Assembly: GCA_958430865.1 (NCBI GenBank)
Contig: CAUDNR010000374.1
Span: 1,714 to 27,455 of the forward strand
Length of the DNA stretch: 25,742 nucleotides
Direction: 5' to 3'
Source: Entrophospora sp. SA101
Taxonomy: Eukaryota > Glomeromycota > Glomeromycetes > Entrophosporales > Entrophosporaceae
The stretch's first letter is position 1. Each line of letters opens with the position of its first letter. Positions 8,734 through 18,603 of the stretch are shown piece by piece. A model generated the notes under the pieces. The model made no database searches. It worked only from the letters and a program-made list of their open reading frames with translations, and had not been told where the DNA came from. Made by a program: the position numbers and the translations under genes.

Positions 8734-8829
8734 CTTGGATAAAAAAATAAAAGCAATTCCTTTAAGAATCCTTTAAGAAATGCCAAGCGAGCTCATAAAA
8801 ACTAGATTTAGTTTTCACTTGTGACAATA

Positions 8830-8997
8830 ATGAAGAATTTAAAAAGCAAATTACAAAGAATTTCAAACCAAGGAAGAATCCCATCAACAAACCGAGAACA
8901 ATCCAGAAGGGAAATTGCTAACTCCATATTGAATTTATGCTTTTTGTTTTGTTACTTTAATTTATTGTGTGAACGTTATCTATCAATTAGGAATTAA
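8830..8997 (+). CDS. Small ORF of 55 residues, doubtful
   Basis: ATG at 8830, TAA at 8995-8997. A basic, polar N-terminus (KSKLQRISNQGRIPSTNREQ) is followed by a hydrophobic Cys/Phe/Leu stretch (LNLCFLFCYFNLLCERYL) that could be a membrane segment. No homologue is recognised, and an overlapping minus-strand frame is equally open. Listed because it is complete; it may be chance. Confidence 0.15.
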   Translation: MKNLKSKLQRISNQGRIPSTNREQSRREIANSILNLCFLFCYFNLLCERYLSIRN

Positions 8998-9093
8998 TAA
9001 AAATTGAAACAAGACACAAAGAAAAAAATTACTTTGTTGCATCTTTGAAACCATCATCATCCCATGATACTCCTCATACTTCCGCTACCGTAC

Positions 9094-9162
9094 CTCCAAG
9101 TGTTCGAGGTCAATAATGTTTTCTTTCTGTCCAGCCCCTTTAGCTGTTTTTATTTCTGCCAT
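9094..9162 (-). CDS. Possible first coding exon, unknown protein
   Basis: ATG at 9160-9162 opens 23 codons (MAEIKTAKGAGQKENIIDLE then HLE) ending exactly at a GTACGG donor-like site (9088-9093). Without splicing the frame ends at a TAG two codons further on. It may be the 5' end of a small gene whose last exon is 8630-8733, but an intermediate exon would be needed to fix the phase. Confidence 0.2.
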
Positions 9163-9801
9163 AATGGTTTTTTTAATAATTAAGTTCTAATAATTTTATT
9201 TAAATAACAATTTTATACAAAAATATAACATGAAAAATTAATCTACATAAAATCTAAAAATTACAATAAGTATTTAAAAAGAATACGGCGAGAAAATCGC
9301 TCCTTATTAAATGATACCCAGATGATCATCTAAGGAAAGAGGAAATTACTTATAAGTTTACAAGAAAACATCAAGACAACAGATAAAAACCGAGTAATTA
9401 CCTAATAAAAGCAGAAATCTTTGAAGGAAGAAAACTGATTAAATAATCGAGGAAGAGTTAGATAGTAATAAAATCAAATAGGTTGGTTCATCATCTTTTT
9501 TTCGAGATGTATAATCCTTGTATTCTGCTCAAGTCTTGATCCAATAAATGTTTTCAGATTGAACATGACTATTGGTCTGTAATCTGAAAAAATAAATACT
9601 TTTTAGATTATCAGCAACCTATCATCAATATGGTTCTTAAATTTTAATATTAAGGCTTCTAACAATATTATTGTTAAAGCTGCTATTGTTGGTGTGTTAG
9701 GATTATTATTGTCGTTGTTGTTATTGAATTGATGAATATTTGTTATTACCATCGTCAAAAAATTCCATAAACTCGGTTGGTTGAAATTTTCGTTATATTT
9801 T
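9163..9801. other. Gene-free interval downstream of the GTPase gene
   Basis: No coding frame supported. The part nearest 9801 would be the 3' UTR of the minus-strand GTPase gene. It contains several AATAAA-like strings on that strand, none of which is decisive. Confidence 0.4.
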
Positions 9802-10347
9802 TTACGAAATTAAACATTTCGTTTTCTTTTTATTCCTTTTATCGTACTTCTTGCTCTCAATATTGAGCATTATCATTAGTACTGCTGTACAGAAAGATCT
9901 TTCAACATTAACACAAGTTTTTGCGGAGGTTTCAATAAAATCACAACCCAACGCTTTGGCCATATTCATTCCTTCTTCCCTTAACACTTCTCTTTTATCA
10001 ATCTTGTCGCATTTATTTCCTACAAGGATCATCGGAACCTTTCCGGAGTCTTTTATCCTCATTATATGATCCTTGTGTCTTTCGATTCGTTCAAATGTTG
10101 GACGTGATATTAAAGAGTATACTAGAAGAAACCCGTCTGCATCTCTAATACACTGATCACGAAGTCCTATATATTCTTCTATCCCTGATGTACTTAACAC
10201 TTCTACCACACAAGGTTGATCCTCAATTATTGCATTTATGGATAAATCCCTCTGAAAAGTTGCGCCGTATATATTACACAGCTGGCGTATTAGAGCACTC
10301 TTTCCAACACCGCAATCTCCTAAAACTGCCAACTTGTATAAAATCAT
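9802..10347 (-). CDS. Divergent Ras-family small GTPase
   Basis: A complete intronless frame of 181 residues, ATG at 10345-10347. It follows fungal Ras throughout. The P-loop is GDCGVGKSAL (residues 10-19, Cys at Ras position 12). LRDQCIRDADGFLLVYSL then FERIERHKDHIMRIKDS corresponds to the post-switch region. The guanine-specificity motifs NKCD and ETSAKTCVNVERSF are intact. The C-terminus is a polybasic stretch (KKYDKRNKKKTK) with CAAX box CLIS, predicting farnesylation and membrane attachment. Unusually, switch I lacks the canonical Y-D-P-T-I-E-D and is about four residues short. The DTAGQE motif reads STSGIEE, so the Mg-contacting Asp57 and catalytic Gln61 are replaced by Ser and Ile. Nucleotide binding may persist, but normal hydrolysis and effector binding are unlikely. 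It is a diverged paralogue or a pseudo-GTPase. The absence of frame breaks argues for retention. Confidence 0.9.
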   Translation of the reverse strand: MILYKLAVLGDCGVGKSALIRQLCNIYGATFQRDLSINAIIEDQPCVVEVLSTSGIEEYIGLRDQCIRDADGFLLVYSLISRPTFERIERHKDHIMRIKDSGKVPMILVGNKCDKIDKREVLREEGMNMAKALGCDFIETSAKTCVNVERSFCTAVLMIMLNIESKKYDKRNKKKTKCLIS

Positions 10348-11045
10348 CTTGTGCGATGTTGATTTTTATATTGTTATAAAAAGTATCGCCAATGTATATT
10401 TGTAAAAAAATAAAAAAATAAAGAAAGACAATTATTTTCTTAGAATGGAAAACAATAAATAGAAAGAAACCAGGATAATGTTTAAATGTAAATAAACTAA
10501 TGAGTTAGAAAAATGAAGATAAAGAAAAGTATTTTTATACGGGTTCCACTAATTAAATTTGTATACTTGGATGTAACCACAACAAACAAAACAATAATTA
10601 ATTGAGGCTAAGGCACACAGGTCTCGCTCGAACCACATATACAAAGGTAGAAAAGTATTAATGGTGATAGTAATAGTCCAAAATTTTTTTTTACCCAGAT
10701 GTTTCATAAGACATGAAAAAAAAAGTAAACTCTTGCCTCATCTTTGTAAAAGTTTTGACAAAAATTTTAGTCATTTTTGATGAAAACATTTTACCAAATT
10801 ATTTTGATTCTTCATGTGAAGTTGTGAGTACACAAAATATCTGATTGATAACAATAACACTCATCGTTAACCGCTTAAAAAACCCTTAATGTTTACTACC
10901 TAAATTGGTAACTTCATTCCTATAACCAGAAAGTAAAGTAATGTAAACATCCATTACCAAATTTAGAAATTAATGAATACAAATAATTAGTTGGCTAGAA
11001 TGTTGATGTTAATTTTATTATTGGAATTCGTATTAAAGAACGTAG
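10348..11045. other. Gene-free interval upstream of the GTPase gene
   Basis: The minus-strand sequence just before the GTPase ATG is AT-rich with TTATAACAATATAAAAA at about 10353-10380, a possible core promoter. At 10910-10967 there is a small hairpin (CTAAATTGGTAA and TTACCAAATTTAG). No genes seen. Confidence 0.4.
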
Positions 11046-11370
11046 ATGTGTGAATTATTTGATAAAAATATATTTTTTATTATAGTAATACATTTAGGAC
11101 CCTCTATATTCATCACCAGAGAAATAAAATTCCGAGAAGCTCCGCTGGAATTTTTGAATTTCCATTTGGAATTAACTATTATAGAAAAAAATTGGTATAT
11201 CCTGCTATTCATTAAAAATGGCAATGTAACCAACTGATTTAAAATCAAAAAAAAACTGGATACACAATTCAATTATGACGAGGAAGAAACGTGTGTAAGC
11301 ACGTACGATCCGGTTGCTGTGCCACGTGGTCTAAATTTAGAAGATAGTAAATTGTGGGATTTAAAAAATT
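11046..11370 (+). pseudogene. Possible degraded coding stretch ending at a splice donor
   Basis: Two frames in the same phase are separated only by a TGA at 11235-11237. The first has REIKFREAPLEFLNFHLEL and WYILLFIKNGNV. The second (from 11238) has FNYDEEETCVSTYDPVAVP and RGLNLEDSKLWDLKN, running into a GTATGT donor at 11371. The second half has protein-like composition and is the stronger candidate for a true exon. An 8-bp hairpin (AAAATTCC/GGAATTTT, about 11127-11155) lies in the first. Family unknown. Confidence 0.25.
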
Positions 11371-11566
11371 GTATGTAGGACAACAGCAAATTATATTTAA
11401 ATTATTTACCCGTGTAATCAATAGAAATATCACAAAACACATAATTGTAATTGTTATAAAATAGGGATTATCTACAATGATATCATTTACGTGGAATCAC
11501 ATCATGCATTTTTTATATTGGATAAAACAAAATTTAATTTTCGTAAAAAAAACAGCAAACATTATA

Positions 11567-12709
11567 ATTGTTACATGCACGAAAAAAATTTGTGTTCCCA
11601 AATAAACACAATTTTCTTATTCATTCAATCAAAAAATAATAAAATAGTATTTTTTGAGTAACATGGCTTGTTATTTGTTTTGGTTATCTTTGAAACACAA
11701 TGAAAAACTTTTTGATTAATCAACGTCGTAAAACCATAACTACTTTATTATTATGGAAAAACAACATTCGTGATGCTTATACTTTGCACGAATTAACTTC
11801 CATTCCACTCTCTACAACATATTATTATACTATAATGAGATTTATTTAGACCCTAAGCAACGTTCTGGCAAACCCAGAAAACCTTCTCCTAAACAACGTT
11901 CAACTCGTTTCGAACTTGCAAATATTTTAAATAAACATTATTCTAATCTCAATATTAGTAATCGTACAGTACTTAATGAGCTTTATAGGCTGCAATATCG
12001 TTCCACCGTCCCAAAATCTATGCCTCTTCTTACCAACCAACACAAACAATGTCGTATAGAATTTACCATAAAATACAAAAGACAAATTTGGAACAAAGTC
12101 ATTTTTTCCGACGAAACTGCATTATAAATGTTTAAAAATGCCCAAAAAGTATTTTATAAACCTGATAGTCAACCTCCACACAAGGCTATGGTAAAACATC
12201 TATACAAAATTCATTCCTAGGGCGCCTTTTTTGTAAAAGGTCTAATTGGTTTTTTTTTACTATATTATTTATGAATAGTGCTTTATATCGAAAATATTTT
12301 GACGGTAAATTTATTTGACAATGCAAATAATATCATGGGTACCTGTTGGATCTTACAACAAGATAACGACCCTAAAGAATGTTGGATTGGCCATTCAATA
12401 GCCCAGATCTCAATCCAATTGAGAATTTTTAAATGGGCGTGTTGAAAAGCAAGTCAATAGTATGTTAGTTAAAAAAAAACGGTTTACTGCAGAAAGGTTT
12501 TCGTGAAATAATTCATAAAGAATGGAAGGGAATCGACAAAAAATTTTTTGTTAATTTAATTCATAGTATGCCGTCAAGATTAAATGAAATAATTGAGAAA
12601 AATGGTAATATGATAAGCTACCAAGTAGTTTTAAGTAACCTAAATTTTGGCTTTTTTTCGTTGCGCAACAAATAAAAATCCTATTCTGAAACTTTTTTTG
12701 TGTCACTAT
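11567..12709 (+). mobile_element. Tc1-like transposon remnant
   Basis: Contains the transposase pseudogene below. The right end, read inward on the minus strand, begins TAGTGACACAAAAAAAGTTT after a TA at about 12707-12710. The left end near 11567-11590 (CATGCACGAAAAAAATTTG) is a weak match. The terminal repeats are therefore degenerate and the left boundary is approximate. Confidence 0.5.
11700..12675 (+). pseudogene. Tc1/mariner-superfamily transposase, multiply broken
   Basis: Starts ATG at 11700 with an HTH-like N-terminus (KTITTLLLWKNNIRDAYTLH). A frameshift near 11830 leads into DPKQRSGKPRKPSPKQRST and KHYSNLNISNRTVLNELYRL, the second HTH. KVIFSDETAL (12095-12126) carries the first catalytic Asp and is followed directly by TAA. 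Further on, in changing frames, come WILQQDNDP (second Asp) and WPFNSPDLNPIENF (third catalytic site). The end, KGIDKKFFVNLIHSMPSRL then NEIIEKNG, is the usual Tc1 C-terminus, with a stop at about 12673. At least two frameshifts and several stops make it inactive. Confidence 0.85.
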
Positions 12710-13949
12710 ATTTTAGAAAATCAGATCAAGTAAATTAATTATCTTCAACAAGATTATTATTTCACTTCTTGTCAACGAATTGCCATCTATGATGTGAAAT
12801 AAATAGTACCAATGAGCATATGTTTATCAGATTTAACGATGGAAGCGTGATTCAAGGAATAAAATCAATTAAACCTACCTGACAAAGATGATAAAGGGCG
12901 AGATGAGAAAATGGCGACGATTTAGATGATGATGATAACAACAATAATGTTGTCAGTTAATATATGATAATAACGATGATGGTGACAACAATGATGATTA
13001 TGATGATGAAGATGGTGTACCTATTGCCTCAGATAACATGCTACTTTTTGAGTACAAAAAAAAAGGATTTGCCTTCAAGTCAAGGTGTGGACAGTATTGT
13101 TGCTAAACATGTACCAAAAAATGCCAAGATTGTAATAAGAGATTATCAGTTATCAAAAAAGATATGATAAATCACGAACCATAGACCTGTCTGCACATAT
13201 GAAAAAATGGTTTTCTGGAGGATAAACAATTCATGATGATAAGTTATGAACATTTATTACAAATTCCTGAACTCCAATGTGTAATTTGTTCGTCTCAGAT
13301 ATCGAGGATGTATGTGTTTCATTTTTCCTACATTTTTGCTGTTCTTTATGCATATAATATGTTAATTATTATTCTTTACAGCTATAATGCCTTGTAAAAT
13401 TAGTGTAGAAAAGCCAAACCAAAATGAGAAATGATAATAATATCGAAATTCCATTTAGAACAATGAAAACATGTGAGTGATCAACTGTATACTTTATTCA
13501 TGCTCTCATAACCATTTTATTTATTTGATACTTAAAATAAGAAATCAAATTTTGCAAAGGATCTATCATAGACCGAATTTGATCTGATTTTAAAAGCAAT
13601 CTAATGATAGAGCAAAGATGGTTGGTAGGAAACATTAATTTATTATAGTGGACTAACATACCATTCTCTCAATTTATCTTGTGTATTTAAAGGGAAAAGC
13701 TTGTTGTCTCCTAAGCAAGAACACAGAATATTTGAAAGATTACCGTTGTGACATCAGATTCCTTAGATAATCATTCATCAATTGTTATTAAAAATTTTTT
13801 TTTTTTGAACCTTTATATTAATATCGCAATAAGAACGATTATTACCACGTTCTATCGGCCAAATAATTGATTTTCAACATTAAAAGTTGATGAAGAGAGT
13901 TTTCCTAGTTTGATTAAAAAATGGCAGTGGTGATTATATGTGGGATAAT
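12710..13949. other. Mostly gene-free stretch with GAT/AAC low complexity
   Basis: A (GAT)n/(AAC)n tract at about 12925-13015 encodes Asp/Asn runs in one frame. The open frame at 12964-13167 (+) ends KKKDLPSSQGVDSIVAKHVP then KNAKIVIRDYQ. This tail looks protein-like but its Met-rich start is only the frameshifted GAT tract. A candidate exon pair is listed separately at 13230-13397. Nothing else is supported. Confidence 0.3.
13230..13397 (+). pseudogene. Exon pair around a typical intron, CxxC motif
   Basis: The sequence from 13310 (GTATGT) to 13381 (TTTACAG) looks like a normal 72-bp intron. The flanking frame joins in phase: HLLQIPELQCVICSSQISRI, then YNAL and TAA at 13395-13397. CVIC could be half of a zinc site. 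The peptide is short and lacks a convincing start or continuation, so it is probably a relic. Family unknown. Confidence 0.25.
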
Positions 13950-14304
13950 GGGAATTTGGTGCCAAATCTTTACCATCTGAAAAGATTGAAGACCGATATC
14001 ATTTGGTGAGGATCAATCAAGCATTCTCAATGGCTTGTTAAAGCATCATCTAAAGAATGAACAGGCCAAAGATATTAAATTTCACTTTGTTCAAGTTTGT
14101 GGCACAAGTGACCAGTTACTAGTTGAAGATTTTAATTGGCTTTATGTTGTTTTTCCTGCAGTAAGATTTGAATTAAAATTGTTCGTTATCAAAAGGTTTA
14201 CTATACATTTGATATCATGTATTTCTTTGTTCATCAGAAAAATTTGCATGCCTAATCGATTTGCTTTGAGTAAAAATAATAGGAAAGCTATTCATATTTC
14301 CTAA
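13950..14304 (+). pseudogene. Degraded coding stretch, unknown family
   Basis: Two overlapping plus-strand frames look protein-like. One holds AKSLPSEKIEDRYHLVRINQ followed by AFSMAC and TAA near 14038. The other is offset and runs to 14304, holding LLKHHLKNEQAKDIKFHFVQ and VCGTSDQLLVEDFNWLYVVF. Together they suggest one gene with a frame break near 14035. I do not recognise the family. Confidence 0.25.
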
Positions 14305-14631
14305 ACTCTGTCATTTGATGAAACAAAATGCTTATTTTTAATAAAATCAAATAAAATTCTTACTTTCAATGAACTCAAAAAGTATATCTTTTAACAGCAG
14401 CAATCGGTAACATACTTTCCTTTATAAATGAAAGGGGTACACAGGTGCTATAAGAGCTTCGTATATATATATCAAATTTGAATTCATAATCTTTTTTAAT
14501 ATAAATAAAAACTGCCAAATATTTATAGATACTTGACGAAATGTTATTTACCACCAAGAGCATATCGATGAAAAGAAAAAAGTGGGAAATCTTGATCACA
14601 CCAACCGCTCCACGACCCAGCTCCTGTCCTA

Positions 14632-14641
14632 NNNNNNNNNN
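14632..14641. other. Assembly gap (10 N)
   Basis: Ten N residues join two contigs. The true distance is unknown. The gap lies upstream of the hAT element and may hide its 5' terminal repeat. Confidence 0.98.
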
Positions 14642-14669
14642 TCCGTGTTGATCAAAAATTTTTTATTAG

Positions 14670-14810
14670 TGAGTGACACTTGACCCCCTGTAGATCTGCA
14701 ATGTCCTGCGACTGTTATACTAGTATAATGACATAATTTGTCAACTTTTTTTAGAATTATAGAATTTATTCTGTTATAACAACATGTCAGTATAATGGGA
14801 GAACCAATCA
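14670..14810. repeat. Inverted-repeat-rich TE debris
   Basis: Contains the perfect 14-bp palindrome TTATACTAGTATAA (14715-14728) and, on the minus strand, CTCCCATTATACTGACATG with GTTATAACAGAATAAA. CAGGGGGTCAAGTGTCACTC, just after TA on the minus strand at about 14695, looks like a DNA-transposon end. None of these can be paired with certainty. Confidence 0.3.
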
Positions 14811-14982
14811 AAATCATTATCTATTTTTAAAATTGTTATAAAAGGATGATGTTTTTGACATAGCTGAAAAATTGTCTAAAAAAATAAAAAAATAAAAAAT
14901 ATAATAAATCATAAATATTTTTTTTCAAAAATTTTCAAAATATCTTTAATTGTTAAAACCTACCTTATAAAAATATTTTACA

Positions 14983-17210
14983 ATGTCATTATATTGTATT
15001 GAAGATAATTCTCAAGAAAATTTAGCATCAACAGAAATTAGTTCAGTAGCTTCTACTAGCACCACCACATCTAATAAAAAAAGCTTTATTTGGAATTACT
15101 GTGAAGATTTAAGACCAGATGGATGGAAATGCATTGTTCGAAAAGAGAATGGAGAGACTTGTAATCATTATTTTCCTATGAGGGTTACAAAAGGATCCAC
15201 CACTAATACCATTTACCATTTACTAAGTCAACATGGTATAATAAATCCAAAAGCTGCAAACAGGGTATTTATGATTAAATTTAATTGTGTAAAGTATTAT
15301 AATCATAATTTATTTAAATATAACATTCTAACATTCTATATCACACACAACCATAGTTTGTGAGTGCAAACATGGACGCAATTCAAGCAAACACAACTAA
15401 TTCACCATTAACTGATGTTCAAAGCAATTTTATTACAAAAAACCTGATTGAGTTCTTAATAAAAGATTCAGTATCTTTCTACATTTTTGAAAAGTCCTAG
15501 CTTTCAAAAATTCATCCAATCTTTGAATCCCAGTTCAAAATTCCAAACACAAATCTAATTAAGGAATCAATAATGCATCTATACAGTATTTCATTTGATG
15601 AAATTAAAATCAAACTTTTTAATAAATTTCAATTTGCTTGTTTGACCACAGATTTCTGGACTGCTTCACATCAGAAAAAAGGATGGGTATAACTTGTTCC
15701 TGGCTCTCTGAAGATTTTGAACCAGTTGAAGCTCTTTTAAACTTGTTTCACGTTCCCCATCCACATACAAACTTGGTTATAAAATATCTAATAGAGGAAG
15801 AAATATTAAAGTGGAATTTAGAGGGGAAAATTACAGCTATTACTACTGATAATGATAGTAATATGGTTTTGGGATCTAGATTATTAAAAAATTCATTAAA
15901 GATCGAGAGAATTTCTTGTGCAGCTCATACTCTACAACTCTGTGTTAAAAAAGCACTTAACTGTGACAATAAGATTAAAGCATTGGTTTTAAGGACAAGA
16001 AAACTTGTCTTATTTTTCAACTCTCCAAAATAGTTGGAGGCACTGTTCAATGTGCAAGGAAGATTAAGAGAAGATTATCCAAAAAATCTAAAACCAATAC
16101 ATGATGTAGCCACACGTTGGAATAGTACCTATAATTCATGGGTGAGGTTATTGAATCTCAAAAAAGCAATCATTATCTTAAAAAGTCATATGATACTGGA
16201 TGGTGATCCTGAAATTAGAAAACGTGGGAGAAAATTACAAAAAATCATTATTAACAGAAAGTGAATGGGAATTAATTAAATAACTTACTGAAGCACTTAA
16301 ACAATTTGACTTAGTAACCACAACACTCAGTGGTAGAGATTTCGTAACATTATCTTTAGTTGTACCACTGATATTTTTCCTAAAGAAAAAATTCTTAGAA
16401 TTAGTGACATATTATATAAATGATGAAAATTATGACAATGATGAATTTGAAAATGAAAATATTGAACCAATAGATAGCAGTGAACTTTTAGAAGAAAGTG
16501 GTGGTGAAGAAGCTACACTACTAGAAATGGAAGAAGATGAAATAGAGTTATTAGAAGAAGATAATGGGGAAAGAAGAAGAAAAAAAATTAATATATCAGT
16601 ACCTGTTGAAACAAGAGGATTATTTGAAAAGGTTATCTCAACTATATATAATTCATTAAATAATTATTGGTCAACTCCTTCATCCCTAGCTGCTTTTGCA
16701 TCAACTTTAGACCCACGTTTTAAAGCACTAAAATTTTTAAGTGATAGAGAACGTGAGGAAATCAAAAATTCGTTAAAAGATGAGTATAATCTATTAATGC
16801 AACAACAACAAGAGGAAGAACAACAAATTAGCAGCTCCATTCAATCAAGAAGTGTAAGATTACCATTAAGAATTAGTATTGGTGGACAAAGTAATGTTTT
16901 TGATGATTTATTTGATAATCTGCAAGAGCCAGAACAAGGTGAATTTGAAAAATATTTTAACTTACCGGTGGCATCAAGATCCGTTGACCCTTTTCTATGG
17001 TGGAATGAAAGAAAAAATGAATTGCCTATAATGTCAAAATTAGCAAGAAAATATCTTTGTATGAGTGCAACATCAGTTCCTTCAGAACGTTTGTTTTCTG
17101 ATGTTGGAAATCATATAACACCCCATAGAAATAGACTCTCACCTGATTTTGTCTCTAAACTTTTATTCTTAAAACGAAATTCACAAGAAATCAATATATT
17201 ATCTGTTTAA
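14983..17210 (+). pseudogene. BED-finger hAT transposase, nearly full length, inactivated
   Basis: Starts ATG at 14983. Exon 1 has a BED-type zinc finger (WNYCEDLRPDGWKCIV, then C, then HLLSQHG). A 92-bp intron (15265-15356, GTATTT..CATAG) keeps the frame. Exon 2 reads DVQSNFITKNLIEFLIKD, a TAG at 15498-15500, then LTTDFWTASHQK (first catalytic Asp). After a frameshift near 15685 come ITCSWLSEDFEPVEALL, ITTDNDSNM (second Asp) and CAAHTLQLCV. A TAG follows at 16031-16033, then DVATRWNSTYNSW, another frameshift near 16243 and a TAA at 16281-16283. The last 268 codons (to 17210) are open: an acidic insert, then the hAT dimerisation region with DPFLWWNERKNELPIMSKLA, ATSVPSERLFSDVGNHITPH and NRLSPDFVSKLLFLKRN, including the final catalytic Glu region. 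Five lesions are visible. The domain order is complete. Confidence 0.92.
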
Positions 17211-17463
17211 TATTTTTTTTGATATCAAAAATTTTCAATATTAATATGTATTTTTATTTATTTATTCATTTAAATGTCATAATCATATTATATTAATAAA
17301 ATAAATAACCAATATTGACAAACAGACTTGTGTAAATCTTCTCTCTTAAACCGTCAGGCATCTTTCTTTTAATTCCTTGCACATTATTTCAGAATTTGGT
17401 TGATTACGACTATATATTATTAATTATTAATAAATTTTTATTGTCTTAGTTACACAATATGGT

Positions 17464-17583
17464 ATGATATTCATGATATTCATGATATTCGGATAATATT
17501 CATGATATTCGGATAATATTCATGATATTCGGATATCATGTTGATCGTTTTATGATATTTGAATATCATGAATACAAACACTA
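17464..17583. repeat. Palindromic ATATTC array, probable hAT 3' end
   Basis: Three tandem copies of the 20-bp unit ATATTCATGATATTCGGATA, then the perfect palindromic CATGATATTCGGATATCATG (17521-17540) and a related TATGATATTTGAATATCATG (17551-17570). It ends AATACAAACACTA, the reverse complement of TAGTGTTTGTATT, which resembles a hAT terminal repeat. The position about 370 bp beyond the transposase stop fits subterminal binding sites. No matching 5' end is visible. Confidence 0.5.
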
Positions 17584-17927
17584 ATTCTGTATATGATATG
17601 CAGATCACAAAAAAAAATCACATATAACCAATCAATATATGACATTAATTAGTTTTGATTTTCTTAGAATGTCGCACACCCCAATAATTTATGGTTATTT
17701 AGTGTCTTTATGATTAAAGAAATCAATTGTTTTAAAGATCGTGAACCTACTATCTCAACTCGATGGTTTTTTCAAAGATAAACAAACTAGAATTTTAAAT
17801 GCGAAAAGATCTGAAACAAGAAGTGGGTATGCCCAAATTGCTCGGAGACAATAAAGAATACTCTGAAAATAATAATAAATAGAGCTACTCTAGTGATATA
17901 AAAAGTTATCTTAATCAATCAACTGGC
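17584..17927. other. Gene-free interval
   Basis: No supportable gene, RNA or repeat seen. Confidence 0.4.
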
Positions 17928-18017
17928 TTAAATTGTTTCGTTGTTATTACTATTCAAAGACTCAACATCTTCATTAATTAATGACTCGCCACTATTACTA
18001 TTATTCTCAAGATCCAT
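17928..18017 (-). CDS. Small Asn/Glu-rich ORF, doubtful
   Basis: ATG at 18015-18017 and TAA at 17928-17930 give 29 residues (MDLENNSNSGESLINEDVES then LNSNNNETI). The frame is also open for about eleven codons upstream of the ATG. The composition resembles an acidic C-terminal tail, so it may be a last exon. No family and no flanking exon found. Confidence 0.18.
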   Translation of the reverse strand: MDLENNSNSGESLINEDVESLNSNNNETI

Positions 18018-18423
18018 TCTTTTTAGAATAACAATCCAGAATTTATTTATAAATTAATTAACAAGTGCTTGTATTAATATGTTAGCTCAACTAATCAATA
18101 AATTTTATTTTGGAATGATTTAAAAAACCAAACCAGTTCCATTACTAATAATTAAATACTCGAGCCATTTAGATTCTAATCACATGATTATTCGTAGAAA
18201 TGCTAATTAAAAAATACTTGCAAATATGCAAACATGAGATGAATTTATTCCGTTGAAAGGAAAGTATCAGTCGTAAAACTGGTTTGTCACATGTCAATAA
18301 AGCCTGAAGGTAAAGCACTACTGGCATAAAGTTGCAATCTTTCAATTATCAACCTCGAATCGATAAATGAGTCCGATAAACTGGGTAATTAAAGTTGCTT
18401 TTCGAGTCTAAGTGAATTCTTGA

Positions 18424-18603
18424 AGAAGTAAAGTGAAACATCTCCTTGGTAATTCTGTGGTTGTTCCCACTTCTCCCGCAATTACCAGATACGTTCATGG
18501 AAATCTAGACTACTCTTGCAACAACGTATCTTGGTTGTTCTCTGATAGCAAGCAACGTTGTCCCATGCTCCATTATGCAGACTGCATTACTTTTGTATTC
18601 TGA
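18424..18603 (+). CDS. Open frame in a locally GC-richer patch, unknown
   Basis: A 59-codon open frame without an obvious ATG, ending in TGA at 18601-18603. It includes LLGNSVVVPTSPAITRYVHG, then NLDYSCNNVSWLFSDSKQRC and PMLHYADCITFVF. Base composition at about 18400-18660 is visibly less AT-rich than the surroundings and codon choice is varied, which is unlike the neighbouring non-coding DNA. It may be an exon or relic of a gene from a different compositional background. No family recognised. Confidence 0.2.
   Translation, partial: RSKVKHLLGNSVVVPTSPAITRYVHGNLDYSCNNVSWLFSDSKQRCPMLHYADCITFVF

Noticed and set aside
10600..10660. tRNA-like GGTTCGA on the minus strand
   Set aside because: No T-arm stem, anticodon arm or acceptor pairing can be drawn.
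12964..13167. Histone-fold-type protein suggested by LPSSQGVDSIVAKHVPKNAK
   Set aside because: Only a short stretch resembles such proteins, the rest does not follow, and the N-terminus is a frameshifted GAT repeat.
17464..17570. CRISPR-like repeat array
   Set aside because: The units are contiguous and palindromic without unique spacers, in a eukaryotic setting, and sit at a hAT end.
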